Source of the DNA: Microbacterium oleivorans
Lineage (GTDB): Bacteria; Actinomycetota; Actinomycetes; Actinomycetales; Microbacteriaceae
Length of the DNA: 64,000 nucleotides
Assembly: GCF_001644225.1 (NCBI RefSeq)
Contig: NZ_LSTV01000002.1
Span: 327,721-391,720, forward strand
Direction of reading: 5' to 3'
The notes beneath the pieces were generated by a model. The model did not search any database. It was not told the DNA's origin and worked only from the letters and a program-made list of their open reading frames with translations. Made by a program: the position numbers and the translations under genes. Shown here one piece after another: positions 1-6,990 of the stretch. Every line of letters begins with the position of its first letter. Position 1 is the stretch's first letter.

Positions 1-1039
1 CCGGGTCGAGAGGGTTGCCCTGCACGACCTTCGACACCCGCTCGAGCCCGTCGGCGAGGAACGAGTCGTAGATCGACCGCTGGATGAGCGAGCGCGACGG
101 ACAGGTGCAGACCTCGCCCTGGTTGAGCGCGAACAGCGTGAACCCTTCGAGTGCCTTGTCGTAGTAGGCGTCGTCGGTCGAGCGGGCGACGTCCTCGAAG
201 AAGAGGTTGGGGCTCTTGCCTCCGAGCTCGAGGGTGACGGGGATGAGGTTCTGCGACGCGTACTGCATGATGAGGCGCCCGGTCGTGGTCTCGCCGGTGA
301 ACGCGATCTTGCGGATGCGCTTGTGCGAGGCCAGCGGGGCCCCCGCCTCGATGCCGAACCCGTTGACGATGTTCACGACGCCGGCGGGCAGCAGGTCGCC
401 GATGATCTCGAACAGGAACAGGATGGATGCCGGGGTCTGCTCGGCGGGCTTGAGCACGACGCAGTTGCCGGCCGCCAGGGCGGGGGCGAGTTTCCACGTC
501 GCCATGAGGATCGGGAAGTTCCACGGGATGATCTGGCCGACCACACCCAGCGGCTCGTGGAAGTGGTACGCCACGGTGTCGTCGTCGAGCTGGCTGAGCG
601 TGCCCTCCTGTGCGCGGAGGACGCCCGCGAAGTAGCGGAAGTGGTCGACGGCGAGCGGGATGTCGGCGGCGAGCGTCTCGCGGACCGGCTTGCCGTTCTC
701 CCACGTCTCGGCGACGGCGATCTTCTCGAGGTTCTCCTCGATGCGGTCGGCGATCTTGTTGAGGATGACGGCGCGCTCGGCGGGCGTGGTCTTCTTCCAC
801 GACGCGAACGCCTTCCACGCGACGTCGACCGCGCGGTCGATGTCCTCGACGGTGCCGCGGCCGACCTCGCAGAACGGCTTGCCGGTGACGGGGGTGATGT
901 TCTCGAAGTACTGGCCCTTGATCGGGTCGACGAACTCGCCGCCGATGTAGTGGCCGTAGCGCGCCCGGTACTCCGCGACCGCGCCCCGTTGGCCGGGTGC
1001 GGCGTAGACGCTCGAGACGCCCTCTTCGACGATGGTCAT
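1..1039 (-). CDS. NAD-dependent aldehyde dehydrogenase (3' end outside window)
   Basis: This is the first 346 residues of an aldehyde dehydrogenase of the usual 500-residue family; about 150 C-terminal residues lie beyond base 1. Such enzymes oxidise acetaldehyde and similar aldehydes to acids with NAD(P). Visible landmarks are the cofactor-binding segment PWNFP near residue 172, the general-base Glu271 in ELGGK, and the catalytic Cys311 in GEVC, which is followed by TCPSR. The ATG at 1039 is preceded by GAAGGAGAC, a good ribosome site; an in-frame ATG at 1060 lacks one. It lies downstream of, and on the same strand as, a GAF-domain regulator. This arrangement is typical of ExaC/AcoD-type acetaldehyde dehydrogenases under AcoR-like control. 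The exact substrate is inference. Confidence 0.93.
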   Translation of the reverse strand, partial: MTIVEEGVSSVYAAPGQRGAVAEYRARYGHYIGGEFVDPIKGQYFENITPVTGKPFCEVGRGTVEDIDRAVDVAWKAFASWKKTTPAERAVILNKIADRIEENLEKIAVAETWENGKPVRETLAADIPLAVDHFRYFAGVLRAQEGTLSQLDDDTVAYHFHEPLGVVGQIIPWNFPILMATWKLAPALAAGNCVVLKPAEQTPASILFLFEIIGDLLPAGVVNIVNGFGIEAGAPLASHKRIRKIAFTGETTTGRLIMQYASQNLIPVTLELGGKSPNLFFEDVARSTDDAYYDKALEGFTLFALNQGEVCTCPSRSLIQRSIYDSFLADGLERVSKVVQGNPLDP

Positions 1040-1157
1040 GCTGTCTCCTTCGACGGACATGGATGCGGCGTCAGCGCCGCGGATCGGATGCCGGGCACGC
1101 TACGCCGCGCAACGTTGCATCCGGTTGCGCCCCGGCATCCCTCCGTCCCCGCCTTCG

Positions 1158-1198
1158 CCTGTCGCAACACGCCGCGGCGGCCTGCCGTTCGCGACAGG
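1158..1198. promoter_or_regulatory. 41-bp dyad element, copy 1
   Basis: CCTGTCGC (1158-1165) and its inverted partner GCGACAGG (1191-1198) are separated by 25 bp. The same layout, with ACACGCCG at the same place after the left arm, recurs at 2629-2669. This copy lies between the regulator stop and the aldehyde dehydrogenase start. It could be the binding site of the GAF-domain regulator; a long-loop hairpin acting on RNA is the alternative. Confidence 0.5.
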
Positions 1199-1209
1199 GG
1201 AACGGCGCG

Positions 1210-2523
1210 TCAGGCGGTGAGGGCGTCGAGCCGGGCGACGAGCCCGGGGCGGCGCGGCGAGCGCGGCGGCAGCATGCGCAGGCACAGGCGGAGCACCTCG
1301 GCATCCTCCCGCCCGTCGGCGCTGTCGGCGTAGGCGAGCAGCGCTTCGACGCCGGCCTCGCCGATCATCGTCTCGCGCAGGGTGGCCCGCACCGACGTGC
1401 GCAGCTCCTCCACCCCGGGCGCGACGGAGTCCGGCAGCACCGGTCCGGTGTACGCGGCGAGCGCGACGCGGTGCGCCCCGCGGTCGAGCAGCGACACGAC
1501 GTGCTGCACGTCTGTCTCGAGCTCCGCCGGCAGCCGGTACGGACGCGAGAGCGGCACGAGCTGAGGTGCCTGCTTCTCGAGCACCCTGCGCAGCCGCACC
1601 ATCTCGGGACGCAGGGTCTCGACCGCGGGCTCGCCGTAGACGAGGTCGGCGAGCGCCTCGGCCGACAGGCCTTCCCGGTGGCTGGCGAGCATGAGCAGGA
1701 TCTCCGCGTGTCGTGCGCTGAGCTCGACGACGGATGCCGCGGCATCCCCCTCCGTCTCGAGCAGCGCCCGGTCGCGCCCCAGCACCCGCAGGGTCGCGTG
1801 CCGGACGGTCGCGGCGCGGGGGGCTCGGCGCCGGGGCGCCTCGGCGCGGGAGCGCAGCCGTCCGACGAGCAGCTCGCTCTCGATGGCGCGCGCCGTCGCG
1901 TCGACGAGCAGCTGCGCCTGCGGCGTGACGGCCTCGCTGCCGCCGGTGACGTCGATCACCCCGAGGAGGCGCCGGGTCTCGGGGTCGTGGACCGGCGCCG
2001 CGGTGCACGACCACGGCTGTACGAAGCGGTTGAAGTGCTCGGCCTGCCGGATCTGCACCGCCCGGTCGAGCGCGAGCGCCGTACCGGGCGCCGAGGTGCC
2101 GACGGATGCCTCGGCCCAGTCCGCGCCGGCGACGAATCCCATATCGCCGGTGAGGGTGCGCACCCCGCGGTCGCCCTCGACCCAGAGGAGGCGACCCGAG
2201 GCATCCCCGACCGCGACGATGACACCTGAGTCCTCGGCGGAACCGGGCAGCAGGAGCGATCGCACCATCTCCATGACCCCGGCGAGCGGATGCGCCCGCC
2301 GGTAGGCCTCGAGCTCGTCGGCGGTCATGTCGAGGCGCGGGAGCCCTTCGGCGGCGGCATCCGAGGCGATCGACCGGCGCCACGACTCCCGGACGAGCGG
2401 CCGGACGTCCTCGAGCCGCGGATCCCCGGCGTTGCCGGCGAGGAGTTCCTCGTGCGCGCGCTCGATCAGCAGGCGCGAGGTGGCGGGCGCGACCTCGACC
2501 CGGGCGGACCACGGCGAACTCAT
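1210..2523 (-). CDS. GAF-domain transcriptional regulator, likely activator of the adjacent aldehyde dehydrogenase
   Basis: This is a 437-residue regulator. The N-terminal part (about residues 1-215) has the AcoR-type layout: a helical lead with RPLVRESWRRS, then a GAF-like sensory domain. Residues about 230-330 contain a winged-helix DNA-binding segment (LSARHAEILLMLASH, later a YRLP turn). A helical C-terminal tail resembles the BTAD part of SARP regulators. No sigma-54 AAA+ domain is present, so it is not a classical AcoR. It sits immediately upstream of the aldehyde dehydrogenase, and a 41-bp dyad lies on each side of it, which suggests autoregulation and control of the dehydrogenase. The inducer is unknown. 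The start was chosen because CGGAG lies just upstream of the ATG. Confidence 0.82.
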   Translation of the reverse strand: MSSPWSARVEVAPATSRLLIERAHEELLAGNAGDPRLEDVRPLVRESWRRSIASDAAAEGLPRLDMTADELEAYRRAHPLAGVMEMVRSLLLPGSAEDSGVIVAVGDASGRLLWVEGDRGVRTLTGDMGFVAGADWAEASVGTSAPGTALALDRAVQIRQAEHFNRFVQPWSCTAAPVHDPETRRLLGVIDVTGGSEAVTPQAQLLVDATARAIESELLVGRLRSRAEAPRRRAPRAATVRHATLRVLGRDRALLETEGDAAASVVELSARHAEILLMLASHREGLSAEALADLVYGEPAVETLRPEMVRLRRVLEKQAPQLVPLSRPYRLPAELETDVQHVVSLLDRGAHRVALAAYTGPVLPDSVAPGVEELRTSVRATLRETMIGEAGVEALLAYADSADGREDAEVLRLCLRMLPPRSPRRPGLVARLDALTA

Positions 2524-2622
2524 GGGGCTCCGATCATCGTCGAAGGAGCGGTGCCGGTCAGTCTAGGTCGACCCGTCCGGGAGCGACAGTGCGGGGGCGG
2601 CCCGTGGCGAGGCGACCACCCG

Positions 2623-2675
2623 CGCTCGCCTGTCACGACACGCCGTCGCCGGCCGCAGATCGTGACAGGCGAGCG
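2623..2675. promoter_or_regulatory. 41-bp dyad element, copy 2, with extended 16-bp arms
   Basis: The arms CGCTCGCCTGTCACGA (2623-2638) and TCGTGACAGGCGAGCG (2660-2675) are perfect inverted repeats. The inner 2629-2669 block matches copy 1 in length, arm sequence and spacer start. It sits between the divergent regulator (start 2523) and the membrane-protein gene starting at 2711, so it could act on either. Confidence 0.55.
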
Positions 2676-2710
2676 GCCCCGGGGCCCCGCCGCCGGGCCA
2701 TGATGAAGGC

Positions 2711-3103
2711 ATGAGCTCCGCGAAGTCCGTCGCCGCCGTCGTCGTCCGTCGCCTGACGCGGTGGGGCACGGCATCCGTCGTCGTCGGCGGCGCGCTCGCG
2801 CTGTTCCCGCGCACCCGCGCATTCGGCCTGCAGAACCTGATGTGGGGCACGATCGACGCCGGTCTCGCGGCGTTCACCCGCCGTCAGCGGAGCGTCCCGA
2901 AGAAGCGGATGCTGCGCCGCATCCTCCTGGTGAACGCGGCGCTCGACGTCGGTTACGTCGCCACCGGCGCCCACCTCGCGGCGCGTACGCCCTCGTTCGG
3001 GGGGCGCCTGAGCCGGGCGGATGCGCGCGGACACGGTCTCGCGATCGTCCTCCAGGGCGCCGCGCTCTTCGTCATCGACCTCACCGCGGCCCGACGCCTC
3101 TGA
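2711..3103 (+). CDS. Small membrane protein of unknown function
   Basis: This 130-residue protein has hydrophobic segments near residues 17-30, 73-90 and 108-123 separated by Arg/Lys-rich loops, suggesting a small integral membrane protein. I do not recognise a family with certainty. It diverges from the GAF-domain regulator gene, and the second dyad element lies in the shared upstream region. Codon use is like that of its neighbours, with GC-ending codons throughout, so it is very probably a real gene. No cysteine pair, catalytic motif or signal-peptidase site is evident. There is no strong ribosome-binding site before the ATG at 2711. Confidence 0.7.
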   Translation: MSSAKSVAAVVVRRLTRWGTASVVVGGALALFPRTRAFGLQNLMWGTIDAGLAAFTRRQRSVPKKRMLRRILLVNAALDVGYVATGAHLAARTPSFGGRLSRADARGHGLAIVLQGAALFVIDLTAARRL

Positions 3104-3123
3104 CGTCGGCCTTGCGCCGATCG

Positions 3124-3169
3124 TTCCGTCTGTGTCAAGGTTGCTTTACAGTAAAGCGACCTTGACACA
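3124..3169 (+). promoter_or_regulatory. Promoter with 39-bp near-perfect palindromic operator
   Basis: Two 18-bp arms, 3131-3148 and 3152-3169, are inverted repeats with a single mismatch around a CAG centre. A plausible promoter, TTCCGT (3124-3129), 17 bp, TACAGT (3147-3152), places the -10 box at the dyad centre. A bound dimer would therefore occlude it. The likely ligand is the XRE protein encoded two genes downstream. Confidence 0.75.
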
Positions 3170-3181
3170 TCGGAGGACATC

Positions 3182-3658
3182 ATGGCCGGCATCGGCGGCA
3201 CCGCGCCACAGCTCGACCGCGCGCGATGGGGCCGCCTGCGCGGCGGCAGCCGCACCCCCGCCATGGCCATCGCGATCCCGGCCGGCCTCGTGCTCGCCGT
3301 CGCGGTCGGCGTCATCGCCGGCGCGATGTGGGACACCCCCACCCCTCCGTTCGTCGTCGGGATCGGTTTCACCGTCGTCACGCTGCCGGCTCTCGTCGGC
3401 CTCGCGTGGGCGTTCCTCGTCGATCGCGACACGATCCGCGGCGCGATCGACCGGCCCGAGGAATCCATCGAAGGCGCCTGGTACGACAAGGCCGCGCAGG
3501 GGGCCTTCTCGGACACGCTGCTGATCACGGGACTCGGCACGACCTTCTTCGCCATCACCAGCATCCGCATCGACATGCTCATCGCCCTGATCGGCGTGCT
3601 CGTCGTCGCAATGGGCAGCTGCGGCATCCGCTATCTGATCGCGCGACGTCGGGGCTGA
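3182..3658 (+). CDS. Four-helix integral membrane protein paired with an XRE regulator
   Basis: This 158-residue protein has about four hydrophobic segments (roughly residues 27-47, 54-79, 116-129 and 132-150) and a polar central loop rich in Asp and Glu. I cannot assign a function. It is followed two bases later by a 65-residue XRE-type DNA-binding protein and preceded by a palindromic operator-promoter. The pair therefore looks like a self-regulated two-gene unit. Small XRE proteins next to small multi-pass membrane proteins are common in Gram-positive bacteria and are mostly uncharacterised. A GGAGG ribosome site (3172-3176) supports the ATG at 3182. Confidence 0.8.
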   Translation: MAGIGGTAPQLDRARWGRLRGGSRTPAMAIAIPAGLVLAVAVGVIAGAMWDTPTPPFVVGIGFTVVTLPALVGLAWAFLVDRDTIRGAIDRPEESIEGAWYDKAAQGAFSDTLLITGLGTTFFAITSIRIDMLIALIGVLVVAMGSCGIRYLIARRRG

Positions 3659-3660
3659 GC

Positions 3661-3858
3661 GTGCAGAACTCCCTGCCCGCACTTCGTCAGGACCGCGGCT
3701 GGTCGCAGCAGCGCCTCGCCGACGAGCTCGGCGTCTCGCGCCAGACGATCATCTCCATCGAACGCGGGCGCTTCGACCCCAGCCTGCCGCTCGCGTTCCG
3801 CATCGCCCGCCTGTTCGAGACGACGATCGAGACCGTGTTCGAGCCGGACGGGGAGTGA
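3661..3858 (+). CDS. Small XRE-family helix-turn-helix regulator
   Basis: The gene starts with GTG two bases after the preceding stop and encodes 65 residues. Nearly the whole protein is an XRE/Cro-type helix-turn-helix: LRQDRGWSQQRLADELGVSR, then QTIISIERGRFDPSLPLA, ending with the ETVFE tail typical of this short class. It should bind DNA as a dimer, and the 39-bp palindrome upstream of its partner gene is the obvious target. It may repress its own operon. The signal it senses, perhaps through the neighbouring membrane protein, is unknown. The gene is convergent with cca, 18 bp away. Confidence 0.9.
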   Translation: MQNSLPALRQDRGWSQQRLADELGVSRQTIISIERGRFDPSLPLAFRIARLFETTIETVFEPDGE

Positions 3859-3876
3859 CCCGCCGCGTGCACGGGC

Positions 3877-5304
3877 TCAGCTCCGCGCGGCCCACCACTC
3901 GCGCAGGCGCTGCTCGGCGGCATCCGCTCCGATGACCCCCTCGTCGAGGCGGATGTCCAGCAGAAACCGGTACGCCTCGCCGACCTCGCGACCGGGACGG
4001 ATGCCGAGGACCTCCTGGATCCGGTTGCCGTCGAGCTCGGGACGCATCGCGTCGAGCTCCTCCTGCTCGGCGAGCGCGGCGATGCGCGATTCGATGTCGT
4101 CGTAGGCGGTTCGCAGCCGCGTCGCCTTGCGCTTGTTGCGGGTCGTCACGTCGGCGCGCGTGAGGATGTGCAGCCGCTCGAGCTGATCGCCCGCGTCGCG
4201 GACGTACCGCCGCACCGCCGAGTCCGTCCACGCGCCCTCGGCGTACCCGAAGAAGCGCAGGTGCTGCTCGATGAGCTGACACACGGCATCCGTCGTCGCA
4301 CCGTCGAACCGCAGCGCCTGCAGCCGCTTGCGCGCCATCCGCGCGCCCTTAACGTCGTGGTGGTGGAAGCTGACCGCACCGCCCGGCTCGAGCTTGCGGG
4401 TCGCGGGCTTCCCGATGTCGTGCAGGAGCGCGGCGAGGCGGAGGGTCACGTCGGGCGCCTGACCCGGGTGCCGCTGCTTCTCGAGGTCGATCGCCTGCGC
4501 GAGCACCGTGAGCGAGTGCTCGTACACGTCCTTGTGATGGTGGTGCTCGTCGACCTCGAGCCGCAGGGCCGGGACCTCGGGCAGGAAGAGCGCCATGAGG
4601 CCGGTGTCGACGAGCAGACGGATGCCGCGGTCCGGCGCATCCGTCGACAGGAGCTTCACGAGCTCGCCTTGGATGCGCTCGGGGCTCACGATCGACAGGC
4701 TCGGCGCGAGCCGGGTCATCGCCTCGAGCGTCGCGGGGTGCACGTCCATGCCGAGCTGGCTCGCGAAGCGGGCGGCGCGCAGCATCCGGAGCGGGTCGTC
4801 GCCGAAGCTGACGTCCGGGTCGGTGGGGGTGCGCAGCGAGCCACCGACGAGGTCCTCGACGCCACCGGTCGGGTCGACGAGCGACGGCCCCGGGATGCGG
4901 AGCGCCATCGCGTTGACCGTGAAGTCGCGGCGCACGAGGTCCTGCTCGAGGGTGTCGCCGAACTCGACGGTCGGCTTGCGCGTCGCGCCGTCGTAGCTGT
5001 CGGCGCGGTAGGTCGTGATCTCGACCTGCTCGCCCCGGATCTTCGCGCCGATCGTGCCGAACGCACGACCGATGTCCCACGTCGCCGTCGCGAGCGGTTT
5101 CACGATGCGCAGGATGTCGTCGGGTCGCGCGTTCGTCGTGTAGTCGAGGTCGTTGACCGTGCGGCCGAGCAGCGCGTCGCGGACGGGTCCGCCGACGATC
5201 GCGAGCTCGAACCCGGCATCCGCGAACGCGCGGGCGAGCGTGGCCGACACGGGAGCCTCGGCGAGCGCGCCCAGGCGCGCGAGACCCTCGGCCATGTTCA
5301 GCAT
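3877..5304 (-). CDS. cca: CCA tRNA nucleotidyltransferase
   Basis: The enzyme adds or repairs the 3'-terminal CCA of tRNAs from CTP and ATP. In 475 residues it shows the class II polymerase-beta fold signature: GGPVRD at 38-43, the metal-binding DLD at 52-54, and an RRDFTVNAMA motif near residue 130. A C-terminal HD domain follows, with the HHHHKDVYEH and LLHDIGKP motifs. The tRNA genes in this window do not encode CCA, so the enzyme is required. The ATG at 5304 lies 7 bp after a TAGGCT -10 box (minus strand, 5312-5317), which favours the full-length start on a leaderless transcript over the internal ATG at 5295. Location beside DUF6049-murJ is conserved in actinobacteria. Confidence 0.96.
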   Translation of the reverse strand: MLNMAEGLARLGALAEAPVSATLARAFADAGFELAIVGGPVRDALLGRTVNDLDYTTNARPDDILRIVKPLATATWDIGRAFGTIGAKIRGEQVEITTYRADSYDGATRKPTVEFGDTLEQDLVRRDFTVNAMALRIPGPSLVDPTGGVEDLVGGSLRTPTDPDVSFGDDPLRMLRAARFASQLGMDVHPATLEAMTRLAPSLSIVSPERIQGELVKLLSTDAPDRGIRLLVDTGLMALFLPEVPALRLEVDEHHHHKDVYEHSLTVLAQAIDLEKQRHPGQAPDVTLRLAALLHDIGKPATRKLEPGGAVSFHHHDVKGARMARKRLQALRFDGATTDAVCQLIEQHLRFFGYAEGAWTDSAVRRYVRDAGDQLERLHILTRADVTTRNKRKATRLRTAYDDIESRIAALAEQEELDAMRPELDGNRIQEVLGIRPGREVGEAYRFLLDIRLDEGVIGADAAEQRLREWWAARS

Positions 5305-5355
5305 GCCTACGAGCCTACCGACGGCATCCGCCGCTCCCGCCTCACCGAGAAGGCA

Positions 5356-6891
5356 TCACACCACGCGCAGGAACCCCGTGAACGCCAGCTCGCGCACGCG
5401 CGGCAGCAGGTCGGCACGGAGCGCGGCGGCATCCACCTCGAGCAGGTCGGCGATCGCGTCGATGAGCACGCCGAGCGGCAGGTCGCCGTCGCACGCGCCG
5501 ACGAGGGCGGCGAGCGCGGGGTCGACGTTCAGCACACGCCCGAACCCGGCGCCCTGGCGCAGCTCGATCACCGAGGGTTCCTCGGCGCCCGGGCGGTGGT
5601 GGCGGGCTTCGGTGACGTCCGACGCCACGACCGCGGTCGCCTCGGCCAGTCCGTCGTCGTCGAGGAGCCCGAGGCGGTCCCACGCCGCGAGCGCGGCCCC
5701 CAGGTGCGGCCCCAGGGCCCCGGGGACCGGCTGGGTGACGCGCTCGTAGCGGGCGAGGGGCGGCATCCCGATCGGCGTCCGTCGCAGCAGCAGGTACCCG
5801 AACCCGACCGCCGTCACCCCGCGCGCGGCGAAGTCCGCGAGCCACGCGTCGATGAGGCGGGCGTAGTCGGGGCTCCCCGGCGCGGTGCCGCCGTCGCGCA
5901 CCCACAGTTCGGCGTACGCGAGCGGGTCGAGCTGCTCGCGTTCCACGATCCACGCGTCGAGCGGGTGAGCGGATGCCGCGACCCACTCCCGCACGCGGTC
6001 GAGACCGTCCTGCCCCTCGCGGTACTCCCAGTTGCCGAGCAGCTGCGCCGTCCCGCCGGGGGCGAGCACCCCGCCGACGCCCGACACGAACGCCGCGACG
6101 AGGTCGTCGCCCGCGAAACCGGCATCCCGGTACTCGTACTCGGGCACCCCGGCGACGCGCGGCGTGATGACGAACGGGGGATTCGAGACGACGCGGTCGA
6201 ACTCCTCGCCCGCGACGGGCTCGAACAGGCTGCCGTGGCGCACCTCGATCGCGTCGACGTCGTTGAGCGCGGCGTTCAGCAGCGTGAACCGCAGCGCCCG
6301 CTCCGACACGTCGGTCGCGACGACGCTCGACGCGCTCCGCCGCGCCCGCAGGGCCTGGATGCCGCATCCCGTCCCGACATCGAGTACGCGCCGCGCGGGG
6401 GTGTCGAGCTGCAGACCGGCGAGCGTGAGCGAGGCGCCGCCGACCCCGAGGACGTGCCCGGTCGGCAGCGCGCCGCCCAGCGCCGCCTCGTCGAGGTCGC
6501 TCACGATCCACCACCACCCCGAGCCGGCGGCATCCGTGTAGTCCTGCGGGCGCAGCAGCACGAGCGGTGTCGCGGTGCCGCCCTCGACCCGCACGATCCC
6601 GAGCGTCACGAGACCCGCGGCGCCTGTGGTCGGCAGTGCGCGGTCGAGGTCCGCGGCCGGCGCGGCGTCGCCGAGGAAGAGCGTCCGGCACAGCACCGCG
6701 AGCGCGTCGGTGCGTCCCGCGAGGGCGCGGCGGGCGGGGGCGAGCAGGCCGCGGCCGATCGCGTCGTCGGCGAGCGGCCCCCACGCGGTCCGGACGGCGT
6801 CGGCCGTGTACCCGGCGGCGGCGAGGTCGGCGCGGAGCGCGGCGGTCGTGGACGGGTCGGGATGCCGGATGTCGCTCACCGTCCCATTCAA
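5356..6891 (-). CDS. SAM-dependent methyltransferase with NPPF motif
   Basis: This 511-residue protein has a central Rossmann-fold methyltransferase domain. The SAM-binding motif I is DVGTGCG (171-177), the acidic loop follows at VVATDVS (about 190-196), and the catalytic NPPF is at 237-240. NPPF/NPPY is characteristic of N6-adenine or glutamine-N5 methyltransferases such as RsmC, TrmN6 and PrmC. The N-terminal 160 residues and long C-terminal part are actinobacterium-type extensions of unknown role. The substrate (rRNA, tRNA or release factor) cannot be decided from sequence. The gene is transcribed toward cca and diverges from DUF6049. Start at ATG 6891; no strong ribosome site was seen. 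Confidence 0.85.
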   Translation of the reverse strand: MNGTVSDIRHPDPSTTAALRADLAAAGYTADAVRTAWGPLADDAIGRGLLAPARRALAGRTDALAVLCRTLFLGDAAPAADLDRALPTTGAAGLVTLGIVRVEGGTATPLVLLRPQDYTDAAGSGWWWIVSDLDEAALGGALPTGHVLGVGGASLTLAGLQLDTPARRVLDVGTGCGIQALRARRSASSVVATDVSERALRFTLLNAALNDVDAIEVRHGSLFEPVAGEEFDRVVSNPPFVITPRVAGVPEYEYRDAGFAGDDLVAAFVSGVGGVLAPGGTAQLLGNWEYREGQDGLDRVREWVAASAHPLDAWIVEREQLDPLAYAELWVRDGGTAPGSPDYARLIDAWLADFAARGVTAVGFGYLLLRRTPIGMPPLARYERVTQPVPGALGPHLGAALAAWDRLGLLDDDGLAEATAVVASDVTEARHHRPGAEEPSVIELRQGAGFGRVLNVDPALAALVGACDGDLPLGVLIDAIADLLEVDAAALRADLLPRVRELAFTGFLRVV

Positions 6892-6948
6892 CCGGCCTCG
6901 GGGCCCAATCAGGGGCTCCGCAGGACGGGGACCCTAGAATCACTCCCG

Positions 6949-6990
6949 ATGGTGCGGTCATCGATCGCACGGGAATCGACCTCTTCATGA
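6949..6990 (+). other. Possible leaderless 13-codon leader ORF coupled to the DUF6049 gene
   Basis: A TAGAAT -10 box (6935-6940) is followed 8 bp later by an ATG opening a 13-codon frame. Its TGA (6988-6990) overlaps the DUF6049 ATG (6987-6989) as ATGA. No ribosome site precedes the DUF6049 ATG, so coupling from this short frame could drive its translation. This is inference from layout only. Confidence 0.35.

Noticed and set aside
4168..6990. A 940-residue plus-strand open frame opposite cca and the methyltransferase gene
   Set aside because: It spans two real genes and the gap between them and shows only Arg/Glu/Val-rich shadow sequence. Only its last 14 codons, as a leader ORF, are worth attention.
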